DNA of 17,559 nt from Desulfovibrionaceae bacterium UBA6814 (GTDB taxonomy: Bacteria > Desulfobacterota > Desulfovibrionia > Desulfovibrionales > Desulfovibrionaceae). This document shows positions 1 to 8,493 of this stretch, in pieces (within the stretch, counting starts at the first letter, position 1; each line of letters starts with the position of its first letter). Location of the stretch: NCBI GenBank assembly GCA_002452635.1, contig DKEU01000042.1, positions 1 to 17,559 on the forward strand, read 5' to 3'. Below the pieces are notes generated by a model. That model saw only the letters and a list, made by a program, of their open reading frames with translations, ran no database searches and was not told the origin of the DNA. The position numbers and the translations under genes are program-made.

Positions 1-34
1 ATTTGCATTCGAACCCAACCCCGGAGGAGAACCC

Positions 35-1174
35 ATGCTGAGGAAACGACTGGCCCTGGTTCTGGCCGCGGCCTGCCTGGCCCTGGCCCTGGCCGCCTGC
101 GGCAGCGGCGAGAAGAAGGCTGAGGAGAAGAAGGAGGCCCCGGCCGCGGCCAAGCAGGAGGCTCCGGCCCCCGCTGCCGGGTCGGCCATGCAGGTGGGCT
201 TCATCTACGTCTCGCCCATCGGCGACGCGGGCTACTCCTTTGCCCACGACCTGGGCCGCAAGGCCCTGGCCGACGTGCCCGGGGTGACCACCTCCTACGT
301 GGAGTCCGTGCCCGAGGGCGCGGACGCCGAGCGCATCATCCGCAACATGGCCGCCAAGGGCTTCAAGGTCGTCTTCACCACCAGCTACGGGTACATGGAC
401 CCCACCCTCAAGGTGGCCGGCGAGTTCCCGGACACGGTGTTCATGCACTGCTCCGGCTACAAGACCGCCCCCAACATGGGCGCGTACTTCGGCCGCATCT
501 ACCAGGCCCGCTACCTCACCGGCATGGTGGCCGGGGCCATGACCAAGTCGGGCATCCTGGGCTACGTGGCCGCCTTCCCCATCCCCGAGGTCATCCGCGG
601 CATCAACGCCTTCGCCCTGGGCGCCCAGAAGACCAACCCCAAGGCCGAGGTCCGGGTGGTGTGGACCAAGACCTGGTACGACCCGGCCACCGAGAAGGAG
701 GCCGCCAAGAGCCTGCTGGACGTGGGCGCGGACGTGATCGCCCAGCACCAGGACTCCCCCGGCCCCCAGGAGGCCGCCCAGGAGAAGGGCGTGTACTCGG
801 TGGGCTACAACTCGGACATGAGCGCCTTCGCGCCCAAGTCGCACCTCACCTCCGCCATGTGGAACTGGGGCGTGTACTACAAGGACGTGGTGGAGAAGGT
901 GAAGGCCGGGACCTGGAAGAGCTCCTCGGACTGGTGGGGCATGGACAAGGGCATCGTGGACATCGCGCCCTTCGGCCCCATGGTGCCCAAGGATGTCCAG
1001 GACAAGGTCCTGGCCGCCAAGGCCGACCTGCTGGCCGGCAAGGACACCGTGTTCGCCGGTCCCATCGCGGACCAGAAGGGCGCGGTCCGGGTCCCCGAGG
1101 GCCAGACCATTCCGGACGCCGACCTGCTGGGCATGACCTGGTTCGTCAAGGGCGTGGTCGGCGCGACGGAATAA
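35..1174 (+). CDS. BMP-family ABC transporter substrate-binding lipoprotein
   Basis: Extracytoplasmic ligand-binding component of a BMP/PnrA-type importer, a family whose characterised members bind purine nucleosides. It should be anchored to the outer face of the inner membrane by a lipid. The 379-residue product begins with a lipoprotein signal (MLRKR, then a hydrophobic core) ending in the lipobox LAAC, with the acylated cysteine at residue 22. A Lys/Glu/Ala/Pro-rich linker spans residues 26-51, and the BMP domain runs from about 52 to the end. Its first strand is followed by a GDAGYSF motif (63-69), the usual position of ligand contacts. GGAGGAG at 23-29 lies 5 nt before the ATG, which fixes the start. 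Two permeases and a double ATPase follow on the same strand, completing the transporter. The exact ligand cannot be read from sequence. The promoter lies outside the window. Confidence 0.93.
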   Translation: MLRKRLALVLAAACLALALAACGSGEKKAEEKKEAPAAAKQEAPAPAAGSAMQVGFIYVSPIGDAGYSFAHDLGRKALADVPGVTTSYVESVPEGADAERIIRNMAAKGFKVVFTTSYGYMDPTLKVAGEFPDTVFMHCSGYKTAPNMGAYFGRIYQARYLTGMVAGAMTKSGILGYVAAFPIPEVIRGINAFALGAQKTNPKAEVRVVWTKTWYDPATEKEAAKSLLDVGADVIAQHQDSPGPQEAAQEKGVYSVGYNSDMSAFAPKSHLTSAMWNWGVYYKDVVEKVKAGTWKSSSDWWGMDKGIVDIAPFGPMVPKDVQDKVLAAKADLLAGKDTVFAGPIADQKGAVRVPEGQTIPDADLLGMTWFVKGVVGATE

Positions 1175-1185
1175 CCAGCCGCGCC

Positions 1186-2271
1186 ATGTTCGGCCTCACG
1201 GCGCACAAGCGGACGGAGCCCCCGGGGTGGGGCTCCGTCTGCATTTTTCCCGCAGCCCTGACCCTGGCCCTCGGCCTGGGCCTGGGGCTCATGGCCGCAA
1301 CCGGCCGGCCGCCCGCGGCCGTGCTCGGGTCCATCCTCTCCGGGGCCTTCGGGAGCTGGCGCGCCCTGGAGGAGACCCTGCTCAAGACCGCGCCCATCTT
1401 CCTCTGCTCCCTGGGCGTGGCCGCCACCTTCCGCATCAAGGTCTGGAACATCGGGGCCGAGGGCCAGTACGCCCTGGGCGCGGTGGGCGGCGCCGCCGCG
1501 GCCCTGGCCTTCCCCGGCCTGCCCGCGCCGGTGCTGTTGCCCCTCATGTTCGCGGGCGCGGCCCTGGCCGGCGCGCTCTGGGCCGCCATCCCGGCGCTGT
1601 TGCGCCTGCGCCTGGCGGTGAACGAGATCATCACCACCCTCATGCTCAACTACCTGGGCATCCTGTTCCTGGACTGGCTGGTCTACGGCCCCTGGAAGGA
1701 CCCGGCCAGCCACGGCTTTCCCATGACCGCCCTGTTCGCCCCGGGCGCGGTCATCCCCCGCATCCCGGGCACCCGGCTGCACTGGGGCCTGCCCCTGTGC
1801 GCGGCCCTGGCCCTGGGCCTGTGGTTCTTCCTGTCCCGCACCCGGCTGGGCTTCGAGCTCAAGGCCAGCGGCGAGGGCCGGCGCACCGCCACCTACGCCC
1901 GCATGCCCTACGACGCCCTGGTGCTCCTGGTCATGGGCCTGTGCGGGGCCCTGGCCGGCTGGGCCGGGCTCATCGAGACCTCGGCGGGCCTGGGCCGGCT
2001 CCAGCCCACGGTCATGGCCGGCTACGGGTTCACCGCCATCGTGGTGGCCTGGCTGGCGCGGCTGCGGCCCCTGGCCATCGCCCTGGCCGCCTTCCTGCTG
2101 GCCGCCCTGCGGGTGGGGGTGGAGAACCTCATGCTGGACTTCTCGGTCCCGGCCGCCTTCGGCCGCATCCTGGAGGGCCTCATCCTGCTCTGCGTGCTGG
2201 CCGGCCAGTTCTTCGCCACCTTCTCCCTCCGGCGCGCCAAGGCCCCGGGAACGGCGAGGGAGGCGGCGTGA
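1186..2271 (+). CDS. Nucleoside-type ABC transporter permease, first subunit
   Basis: Inner-membrane permease of the BMP importer, in the BPD_transp_2 (branched-chain/ribose-like) permease family. It has 361 residues with a series of hydrophobic segments from about residue 25 to the C-terminal region. The family motif VNEIITTLMLNYLG starts at residue 145; this loop region is strongly conserved in PnrC/YufP-type permeases. The start is the ATG at 1186, 11 nt after the lipoprotein stop. It has no good Shine-Dalgarno, so translation may depend on coupling to the upstream gene. The next in-frame ATG (1291, residue 36) would delete the first membrane segment and is less likely. A terminator-like hairpin (1213-1238 plus T5) lies within codons 10-21. 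The stop overlaps the next gene's GTG start by 4 nt (GTGA). Confidence 0.88.
   Translation: MFGLTAHKRTEPPGWGSVCIFPAALTLALGLGLGLMAATGRPPAAVLGSILSGAFGSWRALEETLLKTAPIFLCSLGVAATFRIKVWNIGAEGQYALGAVGGAAAALAFPGLPAPVLLPLMFAGAALAGALWAAIPALLRLRLAVNEIITTLMLNYLGILFLDWLVYGPWKDPASHGFPMTALFAPGAVIPRIPGTRLHWGLPLCAALALGLWFFLSRTRLGFELKASGEGRRTATYARMPYDALVLLVMGLCGALAGWAGLIETSAGLGRLQPTVMAGYGFTAIVVAWLARLRPLAIALAAFLLAALRVGVENLMLDFSVPAAFGRILEGLILLCVLAGQFFATFSLRRAKAPGTAREAA
1213..1248 (+). terminator. Intrinsic terminator/attenuator inside the start of the first permease gene
   Basis: A perfect 10-bp stem (ACGGAGCCCC at 1213-1222 with GGGGCTCCGT at 1229-1238) has a 6-nt loop and is followed by five T at 1244-1248. 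It lies 39 nt after the lipoprotein stop and within the N-terminal codons of the predicted permease. Reduced readthrough would explain higher expression of the binding protein than of the permeases, a common arrangement. Translating ribosomes would melt the hairpin, so it may be conditional. The structure is seen directly; termination activity is inferred. Confidence 0.6.
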
Positions 2272-3197
2272 ACCCCGACCTCATCGTCCCCCTGCTGGCC
2301 GCGGCGGTCCAGTCCGGCACCCCGGTGCTCTTCGCCACCCTGGGCGAGATGTTCACCGAGAAGGCCGGGGTGCTCAACCTGGGGGTGGAGGGCATGATGC
2401 TGTGCGGCGCCCTGGCCGCCTTCGTCACCAGCCTGTACACCGGCTCGCCGGTGCTGGCCCTGGCGGCCGGCGGCCTGGCCGCGGCCCTGGTGGGCGCGCT
2501 GCACGGCATGGTCTGCCTGGTCTTCCTGGGCAACCAGGTGGTGAGCGGCCTGGCCCTGACCATCCTGGGCACCGGCCTGGCCGACGCCCTGGGCACCCCG
2601 CTGGTGGGCCGCACCGCCCCGGGCTTCGGCCCCCTGCGCCTGCCGGTCCTGGGCGACCTGCCCGTGCTCGGCCCGGCCTTTTTCCAGCAGGACGCGCTGG
2701 TCTACCTCTCCTACCTGCTGGTCCCTGCCTTCTGGTTCTTCTTCGCCCGCACCCGGCCTGGGCTGCGCCTCACCGCCGCGGGCGAGTACCCGGCCGCCGC
2801 GGCCGCGGCCGGCCTGGACCCGATAGCCCTGCGCTGGGCGGGCGTCCTGGGCGGCGGCTTCCTGGTGGGCCTGGGCGGGGCCTACCTCTCCCTGGCCTAC
2901 ACCCACCTGTGGACCAGCAACCTCACCGCGGGCCGGGGCTGGATCGCGGTGGCCCTGGTCATCTTCGCGGCCTGGCGACCCGGCCGGGCCGTGGCCGGGG
3001 CCTGGCTCTTCGGCGGGATCATGGCCTTCCAGCTCCGGCTCCAGGCCGCAGGCACCACCCTGCCCTCCTCGCTCCTGCTCATGCTCCCCTACGCCACCAC
3101 GGTGCTGGTGCTGGTGGTCGCGGCCCTGCGGCGCGGGGCCTCCCGCGGCTCGGACGCGCCCGAGGCCCTGTCCGTGAACATCGAGCCCGAGGACTGA
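2268..3197 (+). CDS. Nucleoside-type ABC transporter permease, second subunit
   Basis: Second inner-membrane permease of the BMP importer, expected to pair with the preceding permease to form the channel. The 309-residue protein starts with a GTG at 2268 that overlaps the previous stop (GTGA). A GAGGGAGG ribosome-binding site lies at 2256-2263, so expression is translationally coupled. The diagnostic motif of PnrD/YufQ-like permeases appears near the N terminus: LGEMFTEKAGVLNLGVEGMM, residues 25-44. Hydrophobic membrane segments follow through to about residue 290. The ATPase gene starts 2 nt after this stop. An upstream in-frame extension exists but is frame-shadow sequence rich in Pro, Gly, Arg and His, so it is not part of the protein. 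No defects are visible. Confidence 0.9.
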   Translation: MNPDLIVPLLAAAVQSGTPVLFATLGEMFTEKAGVLNLGVEGMMLCGALAAFVTSLYTGSPVLALAAGGLAAALVGALHGMVCLVFLGNQVVSGLALTILGTGLADALGTPLVGRTAPGFGPLRLPVLGDLPVLGPAFFQQDALVYLSYLLVPAFWFFFARTRPGLRLTAAGEYPAAAAAAGLDPIALRWAGVLGGGFLVGLGGAYLSLAYTHLWTSNLTAGRGWIAVALVIFAAWRPGRAVAGAWLFGGIMAFQLRLQAAGTTLPSSLLLMLPYATTVLVLVVAALRRGASRGSDAPEALSVNIEPED

Positions 3198-3199
3198 CC

Positions 3200-4729
3200 G
3201 TGGCCGCCGCGACCCCCGCCACCCATGCGCCGGCCCAGCCCCTGGTCAGGCTGGAGGGCATCAGCAAGCACTTCGGCGCGGTGGCGGCCAACGCGGACAT
3301 CCACCTGGACATCCATCCCGGCAAGGTGCTGGCCCTGCTCGGCGAGAACGGCGCGGGCAAGAGCACCCTCATGGCCATCCTGTCCGGCCGCTACCGGCCC
3401 GACGCGGGCCGCATCCTGGTGCACGGCCGGCCCGCGGACTTCGCCTCGTCCCGCCAGGCCATCGCCGCGGGCATCGGCATGGTCTACCAGCACTTCATGC
3501 TCGCCTCCCGGCTCACCGTGGCCGAGAACGTGCTCCTGGGCCAGGAGGGCGCGTTCCTGCTCTCCCCCCGGAAGATGCAGGCCCAGGTGGCGGCCCTGGC
3601 CGAGGAATACGGCCTGGCCCTGGACCCCGCGGCCCGGGTGGCGGACCTGTCCATGGGCGAGCGGCAGCGGGTGGAGATCCTGAAGCTCCTGCACCGCAAG
3701 AGCCGCGTGCTCATCTTCGACGAGCCCACCGCGGTGCTCACCCCGGGCGAGACCGCCCAGCTCTTCGCCGCGTTCCGGAACCTCACGTCCCGGGACCGGG
3801 CCGTGGTCTTCATCACCCACAAGCTGGAGGAGGTGCTGGAGGTGGCCGACGAGGTGGCCATCCTGCGCCGCGGCCGGGTGGTGGAGACCCTGCCCCGCTC
3901 CCGGGTCAGCACCGGCCGGGACCTGGCCTGCCGCATGGTGGGCCGCGAGGTGCTGCTCACCGTGGACAAGGCTCCCCTGGCGCCCGGGGAGGAGGTCCTG
4001 CGGGTGGAAAACCTCTCCGGCGAGGGGCTGGACGACGTAAGCCTGGACCTGCGCCAGGGCGAGATCCTGGCCGTGGTGGGGGTGGCGGGCAACGGCCAGA
4101 AGCCCCTGGTGGAGGTGCTGGCCGGGCTCGCCCCGCCCCGGGAGGGCGAGGTGCTGCTGTTGGGCCACCCCTGGAGCGAGTTCTACACCCGGCCCTCCTG
4201 GCGGGGCAGCCTGTGCTACATCCCCGAGGACCGGCTGGGCCTGGCCACCATGCCCGGCATGGACGTGGTGGACAACGTGCTGCTCACCACCCGCCGCGGC
4301 TTCTCCCGCGGCCCGCTCCTGGACCTGGGCCGCGCCAAGACCGTGGTCCGGGACCTGGTGGAGGAGTTCAACGTCCACCCCCGCGACCCCAACGCCCTGG
4401 CCTGGCAGCTCTCCGGCGGCAACCTGCAGAAGCTGGTGCTGGCCCGGGAGTTCTACCGCGACCCGCGCATCATTTTGGCGGAACAGCCCACCCAGGGCCT
4501 GGACGTGGCCGCCACCGAGGAGGTCTGGGAGCGCCTGCTCCTGGCCCGGCGCACCGCCGGGGTGCTCCTGGTCACCGGCGACCTGAACGAGGCCCTGCAA
4601 CTGGCCGACCGGGTGGCGGTGATGTTCCGGGGCAGGATCATGGACACCTTCCCGGCAGCGGATCGGGAAAAGGTGGCGGGCATCGGCCCGCTCATGGCCG
4701 GGGTGCGCCCCGGGGAGTCCGGGGCGTAA
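3200..4729 (+). CDS. Nucleoside-type ABC transporter ATP-binding protein (two fused nucleotide-binding domains)
   Basis: Energy-coupling ATPase of the BMP importer, cytoplasmic face. The 509-residue protein has two ATPase domains in tandem, the normal length and layout for this family (also RbsA/MglA). Domain 1 has Walker A GENGAGKST (48-56), signature LSMGERQR (150-157) and Walker B ending in DEPT (174-177). Domain 2 has a degenerate Walker A (GVAGNGQK, 294-301), an intact signature LSGGN (404-408) and a Walker B with EQPT. This asymmetry is normal for the family and not a sign of decay. The GTG start at 3200 has GAGGA 6 nt upstream and lies 2 nt after the permease stop. An ATG at 3225 is in the wrong frame. 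A weak terminator follows the gene. Confidence 0.93.
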   Translation: MAAATPATHAPAQPLVRLEGISKHFGAVAANADIHLDIHPGKVLALLGENGAGKSTLMAILSGRYRPDAGRILVHGRPADFASSRQAIAAGIGMVYQHFMLASRLTVAENVLLGQEGAFLLSPRKMQAQVAALAEEYGLALDPAARVADLSMGERQRVEILKLLHRKSRVLIFDEPTAVLTPGETAQLFAAFRNLTSRDRAVVFITHKLEEVLEVADEVAILRRGRVVETLPRSRVSTGRDLACRMVGREVLLTVDKAPLAPGEEVLRVENLSGEGLDDVSLDLRQGEILAVVGVAGNGQKPLVEVLAGLAPPREGEVLLLGHPWSEFYTRPSWRGSLCYIPEDRLGLATMPGMDVVDNVLLTTRRGFSRGPLLDLGRAKTVVRDLVEEFNVHPRDPNALAWQLSGGNLQKLVLAREFYRDPRIILAEQPTQGLDVAATEEVWERLLLARRTAGVLLVTGDLNEALQLADRVAVMFRGRIMDTFPAADREKVAGIGPLMAGVRPGESGA

Positions 4730-4745
4730 CGCTTCCGACATTTTT

Positions 4746-4772
4746 GGGGCTTGTCAGGAGCCCCGGTTCTTT
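4746..4772 (+). terminator. Probable weak terminator after the nucleoside-type importer operon
   Basis: A 6-bp GC-rich stem (GGGGCT at 4746-4751 with AGCCCC at 4759-4764) has a 7-nt loop and is followed by GGTTCTTTG. The T-tract is interrupted, so termination may be incomplete. Five T also precede the stem. It sits 16 nt past the ATPase stop and before the next importer, a sensible operon boundary. The remaining sequence to 4878 shows no convincing sigma-70 promoter, although the next operon should start in it. Confidence 0.5.
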
Positions 4773-4891
4773 GTACTTGGATTCTTTGTCTTTCGCGATC
4801 AACGCGGGGCCGGCCGGGCCGCCTCCCGCATGACCGTAGGTATTTCAGCCCCGACATGCGCCGGGGCGCACCACATCAGGAGGAAGGTCAG

Positions 4892-5629
4892 ATGAAAAAG
4901 CTTCTCTTGTCCCTCGTCTGCGTGCTCATGCTGGCCAGCGTGGCCCAGGCCAAGACCCTCGTGTTCGCCTCGGACTGCACCTGGCCGCCCATGGAGATGA
5001 CCGACGCCAACAAGCAGTGCGTGGGCTTCGGTCCGGACCTGGTCATGGCCATCGCCAAGGCCGGCGGCTTCAAGGCCGAGATCAAGAACACCGCCTGGGA
5101 CGGCATCTTCGCCGGGCTCCCCATGGGCAAGTACGACGCCATCTCCTCCTCGGTGTCCATCACCGACGAGCGCAAGAAGTCCATGGACTTCTCCGACCCC
5201 TACTTTGAGGTGAAGCAGGGCGTGGTGGTGAAGGAAGGCGCGGCCATCAAGGCCGAGGCCGACCTGAAGGGCAAGGCCGTGGGCGCCCAGATCGGCACCA
5301 CCGGCTTCTTCGCGGCCAAGCGCATCGTGGGCGACGCGGCCAAGAGCTACGACGAAGTGGGCCTGGCCATCGCCGACCTGGCCAACGGCCGCCTGGACGC
5401 CGTGATCTGCGACGACGCCGTGGCCGCGGACTACGCCCTGACCAACCCCGAGTACTCCAAGACCCTGGCCCTGGCCTTCCTGATCGTGCCCGAGAAGCCC
5501 GAGTACCTGGGCTTCGCCGTGAAGAAGGGCAACAAGGACGCCCTGGAGCTCATCAACAAGGGCCTCAAGGCCGTCAAGGCCAGCGGCGAGTACGACAAGA
5601 TCTTCAAGAAGTGGTTCGGCTCCAACTAG
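4892..5629 (+). CDS. Polar amino-acid ABC transporter periplasmic substrate-binding protein
   Basis: Periplasmic receptor of the SBP_bac_3 (HisJ/GlnH) family that delivers an amino acid to the permease encoded next. The 245-residue precursor has a classical Sec signal (MKKLLL, hydrophobic core, cleavage after AQA at residue 20). Key family features are the TWPPMEM entry near the N terminus of the mature protein; SITDER (89-94), whose Arg94 matches the position that binds the ligand alpha-carboxylate; the DFSDPYF segment; and an Asp pair (174-175) where the family holds the ligand amino group. The start is supported by AGGAGGA at 4878-4884, 7 nt before the ATG. An upstream in-frame extension lacks a signal and was rejected. 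The specificity (basic, glutamine or other) cannot be settled from sequence. Confidence 0.92.
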   Translation: MKKLLLSLVCVLMLASVAQAKTLVFASDCTWPPMEMTDANKQCVGFGPDLVMAIAKAGGFKAEIKNTAWDGIFAGLPMGKYDAISSSVSITDERKKSMDFSDPYFEVKQGVVVKEGAAIKAEADLKGKAVGAQIGTTGFFAAKRIVGDAAKSYDEVGLAIADLANGRLDAVICDDAVAADYALTNPEYSKTLALAFLIVPEKPEYLGFAVKKGNKDALELINKGLKAVKASGEYDKIFKKWFGSN

Positions 5630-5651
5630 TCCATCCGCCCTCCGTTTCCCC

Positions 5652-5680
5652 GGCCGGGGCCACCGCTGGCGGCCCCGGCC
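5652..5680 (+). promoter_or_regulatory. Strong intercistronic hairpin between binding-protein and permease genes
   Basis: A perfect 10-bp GC-only stem (GGCCGGGGCC at 5652-5661 with GGCCCCGGCC at 5671-5680) has a 9-nt loop and no T-tract. It sits between the binding-protein stop (5629) and the permease ribosome-binding site (5693-5698). Such hairpins commonly block 3' exonucleases and raise the level of the upstream mRNA, giving excess binding protein. The structure is directly visible; the role is inferred. Confidence 0.6.
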
Positions 5681-5704
5681 CCACTCCGCCCCAGGGAGAC
5701 CGCC

Positions 5705-6575
5705 ATGCCCGATAAACAGGAAGTCCGCATCGACGTCAGCGACGGCGCCGCCATCCCCCGCAAGCGGGACATCGGCCTGTTCAGCGCCTGGTGGATATCC
5801 CTCATCGGCGCTCTGGGCTGCATCGCCTACCTGTGCCTTGCCAAGCCCGAGCCCTACCTCGACATCCTGAAATTCCTCCCGGACGGCATCCTGGTCACCT
5901 TCGAGGTCACCATCCTGTCCATCCTGCTGGCCCTGTTCCTGGGCCTCATCACCGGACTGGGCCGCATCTCCAAGAACCGGACCATCAACCTCATCGCCTC
6001 CACCTACGTGGAGGTGGTCCGCGGCATCCCGCTCCTGGTGCAGCTCTTCTACATCTATTTCGCCCTGGGCCAGGTCTTCTCCAACCTGCCCAACCCCGCG
6101 GACGTGGCCGAGTCCATGGCCGCCTGGCCCGGCATCATCGTGTACGTCGTGGTGGGAGTCGTCGGGTTCCTCAAGGACATGCCGCCCCTGGTGGCCGCGG
6201 TCACGGCCATGGGCGTGTGCTACGGCGCGTACATGGGCGAGGTCTTCCGGGCGGGCATCGAGTCCATCGACAAGGGCCAGACCGAGGCCGCCCGCTCCCT
6301 GGGCTTCAACCGCCGCCAGACCATGTTCCTGGTCATCCTGCCCCAGGCCTGGCGCACCATCCTGCCGCCGGTGGGCAACGAGTTCATCGCCCTGCTCAAG
6401 GACTCCTCCCTGGTGTCCATCCTGGCGGTGGCGGACCTCTTGCGCCGCGGCCGCGAGTTCGCCTCGGTGACCTTCTCCTATTTCGAGGCCTACACCATGG
6501 TGGCCCTCATCTACCTGGTCATCACCCTGATCCTGTCCAAGGGCGTGTCCGCCATGGAGACGAGGTTGAACTACT

Positions 6576-6589
<14 letters not shown>
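5705..6589 (+). CDS. Polar amino-acid ABC transporter permease (HisM/GlnP-type)
   Basis: Inner-membrane permease for the amino acid captured by the upstream receptor. It has 294 residues, including a hydrophilic N-terminal tail of about 25. Hydrophobic segments follow at about 26-46 and 55-85, around 115-160, and near the C terminus. The ATPase-docking EAA loop is intact: EAARSLGF at 194-201, followed by ILPQAW. Between the QLFYIYFALGQ region and the AYMGEVFRAGI segment there is a longer hydrophobic stretch (WPGIIVYVVVGVVGFLKDM) than in compact HisM/GlnP proteins, suggesting an added membrane segment or loop. A ribosome-binding site AGGGAG lies at 5693-5698. Its last 14 nt overlap the ATPase gene. 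Only one permease gene is present, so the channel is probably a homodimer. Confidence 0.92.
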
Positions 6590-7316
<727 letters not shown>

Positions 7317-7439
7317 CAGGCCGCTGAAAACTCCGCGATGGCTGCGTTGCTCGACACCGTCAAACCCTCACGTATGTCGCAATACGCTTCGGCCTTGACG
7401 ACATCTCGCGCCTTGCCCTCGCAGCTTTTGAGCGGCCTG
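7317..7439. repeat. Interspersed palindromic repeat, copy 1 (123 bp)
   Basis: The element begins directly after the TAG stop of the amino-acid ATPase and matches 14197-14319 without gaps, at about 79% identity by hand count. Outer arms CAGGCCGCT (7317-7325) and AGCGGCCTG (7431-7439) pair perfectly. Middle arms at 7353-7363 and 7395-7405 pair with three central mismatches. The inner hairpin is CGTAT (7371-7375) with ATACG (7382-7386). Five T follow the right arm (7440-7444), so it can also act as a terminator. It has no coding capacity and resembles REP/MITE-type non-autonomous elements. Family identity is not known to me. Confidence 0.85.
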
Positions 7440-7458
7440 TTTTTCTGAGGTAGACGCC

Positions 7459-8346
7459 ATGCGCCTGCTCTTCGCCATCGCCCACCACTTCAATCCCGAG
7501 CCCGCCCCGGGCAGCCGGGCGGGCAGGCACGGGTCCCTGCGCCGCGATCCCGCGCCGCGGCTGGCGGCGCTCACCTCCTGCATCAGCGCCCTGCACCAGC
7601 ACTTCGGCCAGCGCCAGTGCGTGCTGGACATCGCCACCAAGACCGCCCTGCCCGCATCCCAGGACCTGGCCGCCGAGGTGGACGTGCTGGTGTGCACCAC
7701 CCGGGGCCGGCACCTGCTGGACAGCCTGCGCCTGCCCAAGAACCTCTGGCAGCACCACGCCACCGACGCCGAGCCCCTGCTCCTGGGCTTCGAGTGCCAG
7801 GCCGCCCTGGCCGAGCGCCTGGGCATCTACGACTGGTACTGCTTTCTGGAGGACGACCTCATCCTCCACGACCCGCTCTTCTTCGCCAAGCTGGCCTGGT
7901 TCACCGCCTACGCCGGCGACGAGGCCCTGCTCCAGCCCAACCGCTTCGAGCGCGCCGCCTCCGGCCACTTCCACAAGGCCTACATCGATGGCGACCTGGC
8001 CGAGCGGGTCTGCGCGCCCTTCCAGGACGTGGCCGACCGGCCCGAACTCACCGGCCTGTTCCTGGACCGCACCCTGCGCCTCACCCGCGCCCGGAACCCC
8101 CACGCGGGCTGCTGGTTCCTGAACGCCCGCCAGATGGAGCGCTTCGCCCGGCACCCCGCCTTCCTGCGCCGGGACGACACCCGCTTCATCGGCCCCCTGG
8201 AGAGCGCCGCCACCCTGGGCGTCATGCAAGCCTTCCGGGTGTACAAGCCCGCCCCGGCCTGCGCCGGGTTCCTGGAGGTGGAGCACCACGGCGCCTCCTT
8301 CCTGAGCCTGGTGGGCAGCGTGGTGGCCCTGCCCCCGCGAAACTGA
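7459..8346 (+). CDS. Probable glycosyltransferase-like protein of unknown specificity
   Basis: The 295-residue soluble protein has no signal peptide or membrane segment. It starts MRLLFAIAHHFNPEP and carries a central FLEDDLILHDP segment (Glu131-Asp132-Asp133) resembling the acidic, metal-binding DxD-like site of GT-A fold sugar transferases. Sequence before it (residues 1-80) resembles a Rossmann-like nucleotide-sugar half, with conserved GRHGSLRR and HFGQR segments. A later HAGCWFLNARQM segment and an HHGASF motif near the C terminus could contribute to the active site. If correct, it transfers sugars in the cytoplasm, perhaps to a surface polysaccharide or protein. It stands alone: the repeat separates it from the importer, and the next gene has its own promoter-like sequence. 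The start has GAGG 9 nt upstream. The glycosyltransferase call is by motif resemblance only. Confidence 0.6.
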   Translation: MRLLFAIAHHFNPEPAPGSRAGRHGSLRRDPAPRLAALTSCISALHQHFGQRQCVLDIATKTALPASQDLAAEVDVLVCTTRGRHLLDSLRLPKNLWQHHATDAEPLLLGFECQAALAERLGIYDWYCFLEDDLILHDPLFFAKLAWFTAYAGDEALLQPNRFERAASGHFHKAYIDGDLAERVCAPFQDVADRPELTGLFLDRTLRLTRARNPHAGCWFLNARQMERFARHPAFLRRDDTRFIGPLESAATLGVMQAFRVYKPAPACAGFLEVEHHGASFLSLVGSVVALPPRN

Positions 8347-8385
8347 ACGCCATAACACCCCGAACACCCCTATTTTTCTATATTA

Positions 8386-8415
8386 TTGACAGATTTTCCT
8401 TTGCCGGTGTATGCG
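8386..8415 (+). promoter_or_regulatory. Candidate sigma-70 promoter for the GGDEF-PilZ gene
   Basis: A perfect -35 box TTGACA (8386-8391) is followed by an 18-bp spacer and TATGCG (8410-8415), a weak -10. The stretch before it (8371-8385) is strikingly A/T-rich in this GC-rich window and could act as an UP element. The predicted transcript would have a leader of roughly 70 nt before the ATG at 8494. Confidence 0.45.
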
Positions 8416-8493
8416 TCGGGGCTATCATTCGCCGCGCCGGAGCGCTGCGCGGCCCCACCAGCACCGCACGTCGGCCCGATCCGGAGGAAAGGG

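Noticed and set aside
4079..4510. Second ATPase domain of the double ATPase as decayed or frameshifted
   Set aside because: The missing Walker A lysine-serine and the altered Walker B are normal in the second domain of this transporter family, and the signature LSGGN is intact.
3089..4741. Minus-strand open frame of 550 codons opposite the double ATPase
   Set aside because: Low-complexity composition, no motif, and full overlap with a gene that has all ABC motifs. It is a GC-driven shadow frame.
8386..8493. TTG-initiated extension of the GGDEF-PilZ protein
   Set aside because: The TTG belongs to the TTGACA promoter element, has no ribosome-binding site, and the added residues have no structure; the ATG at 8494 has GGAGGA at ideal spacing.
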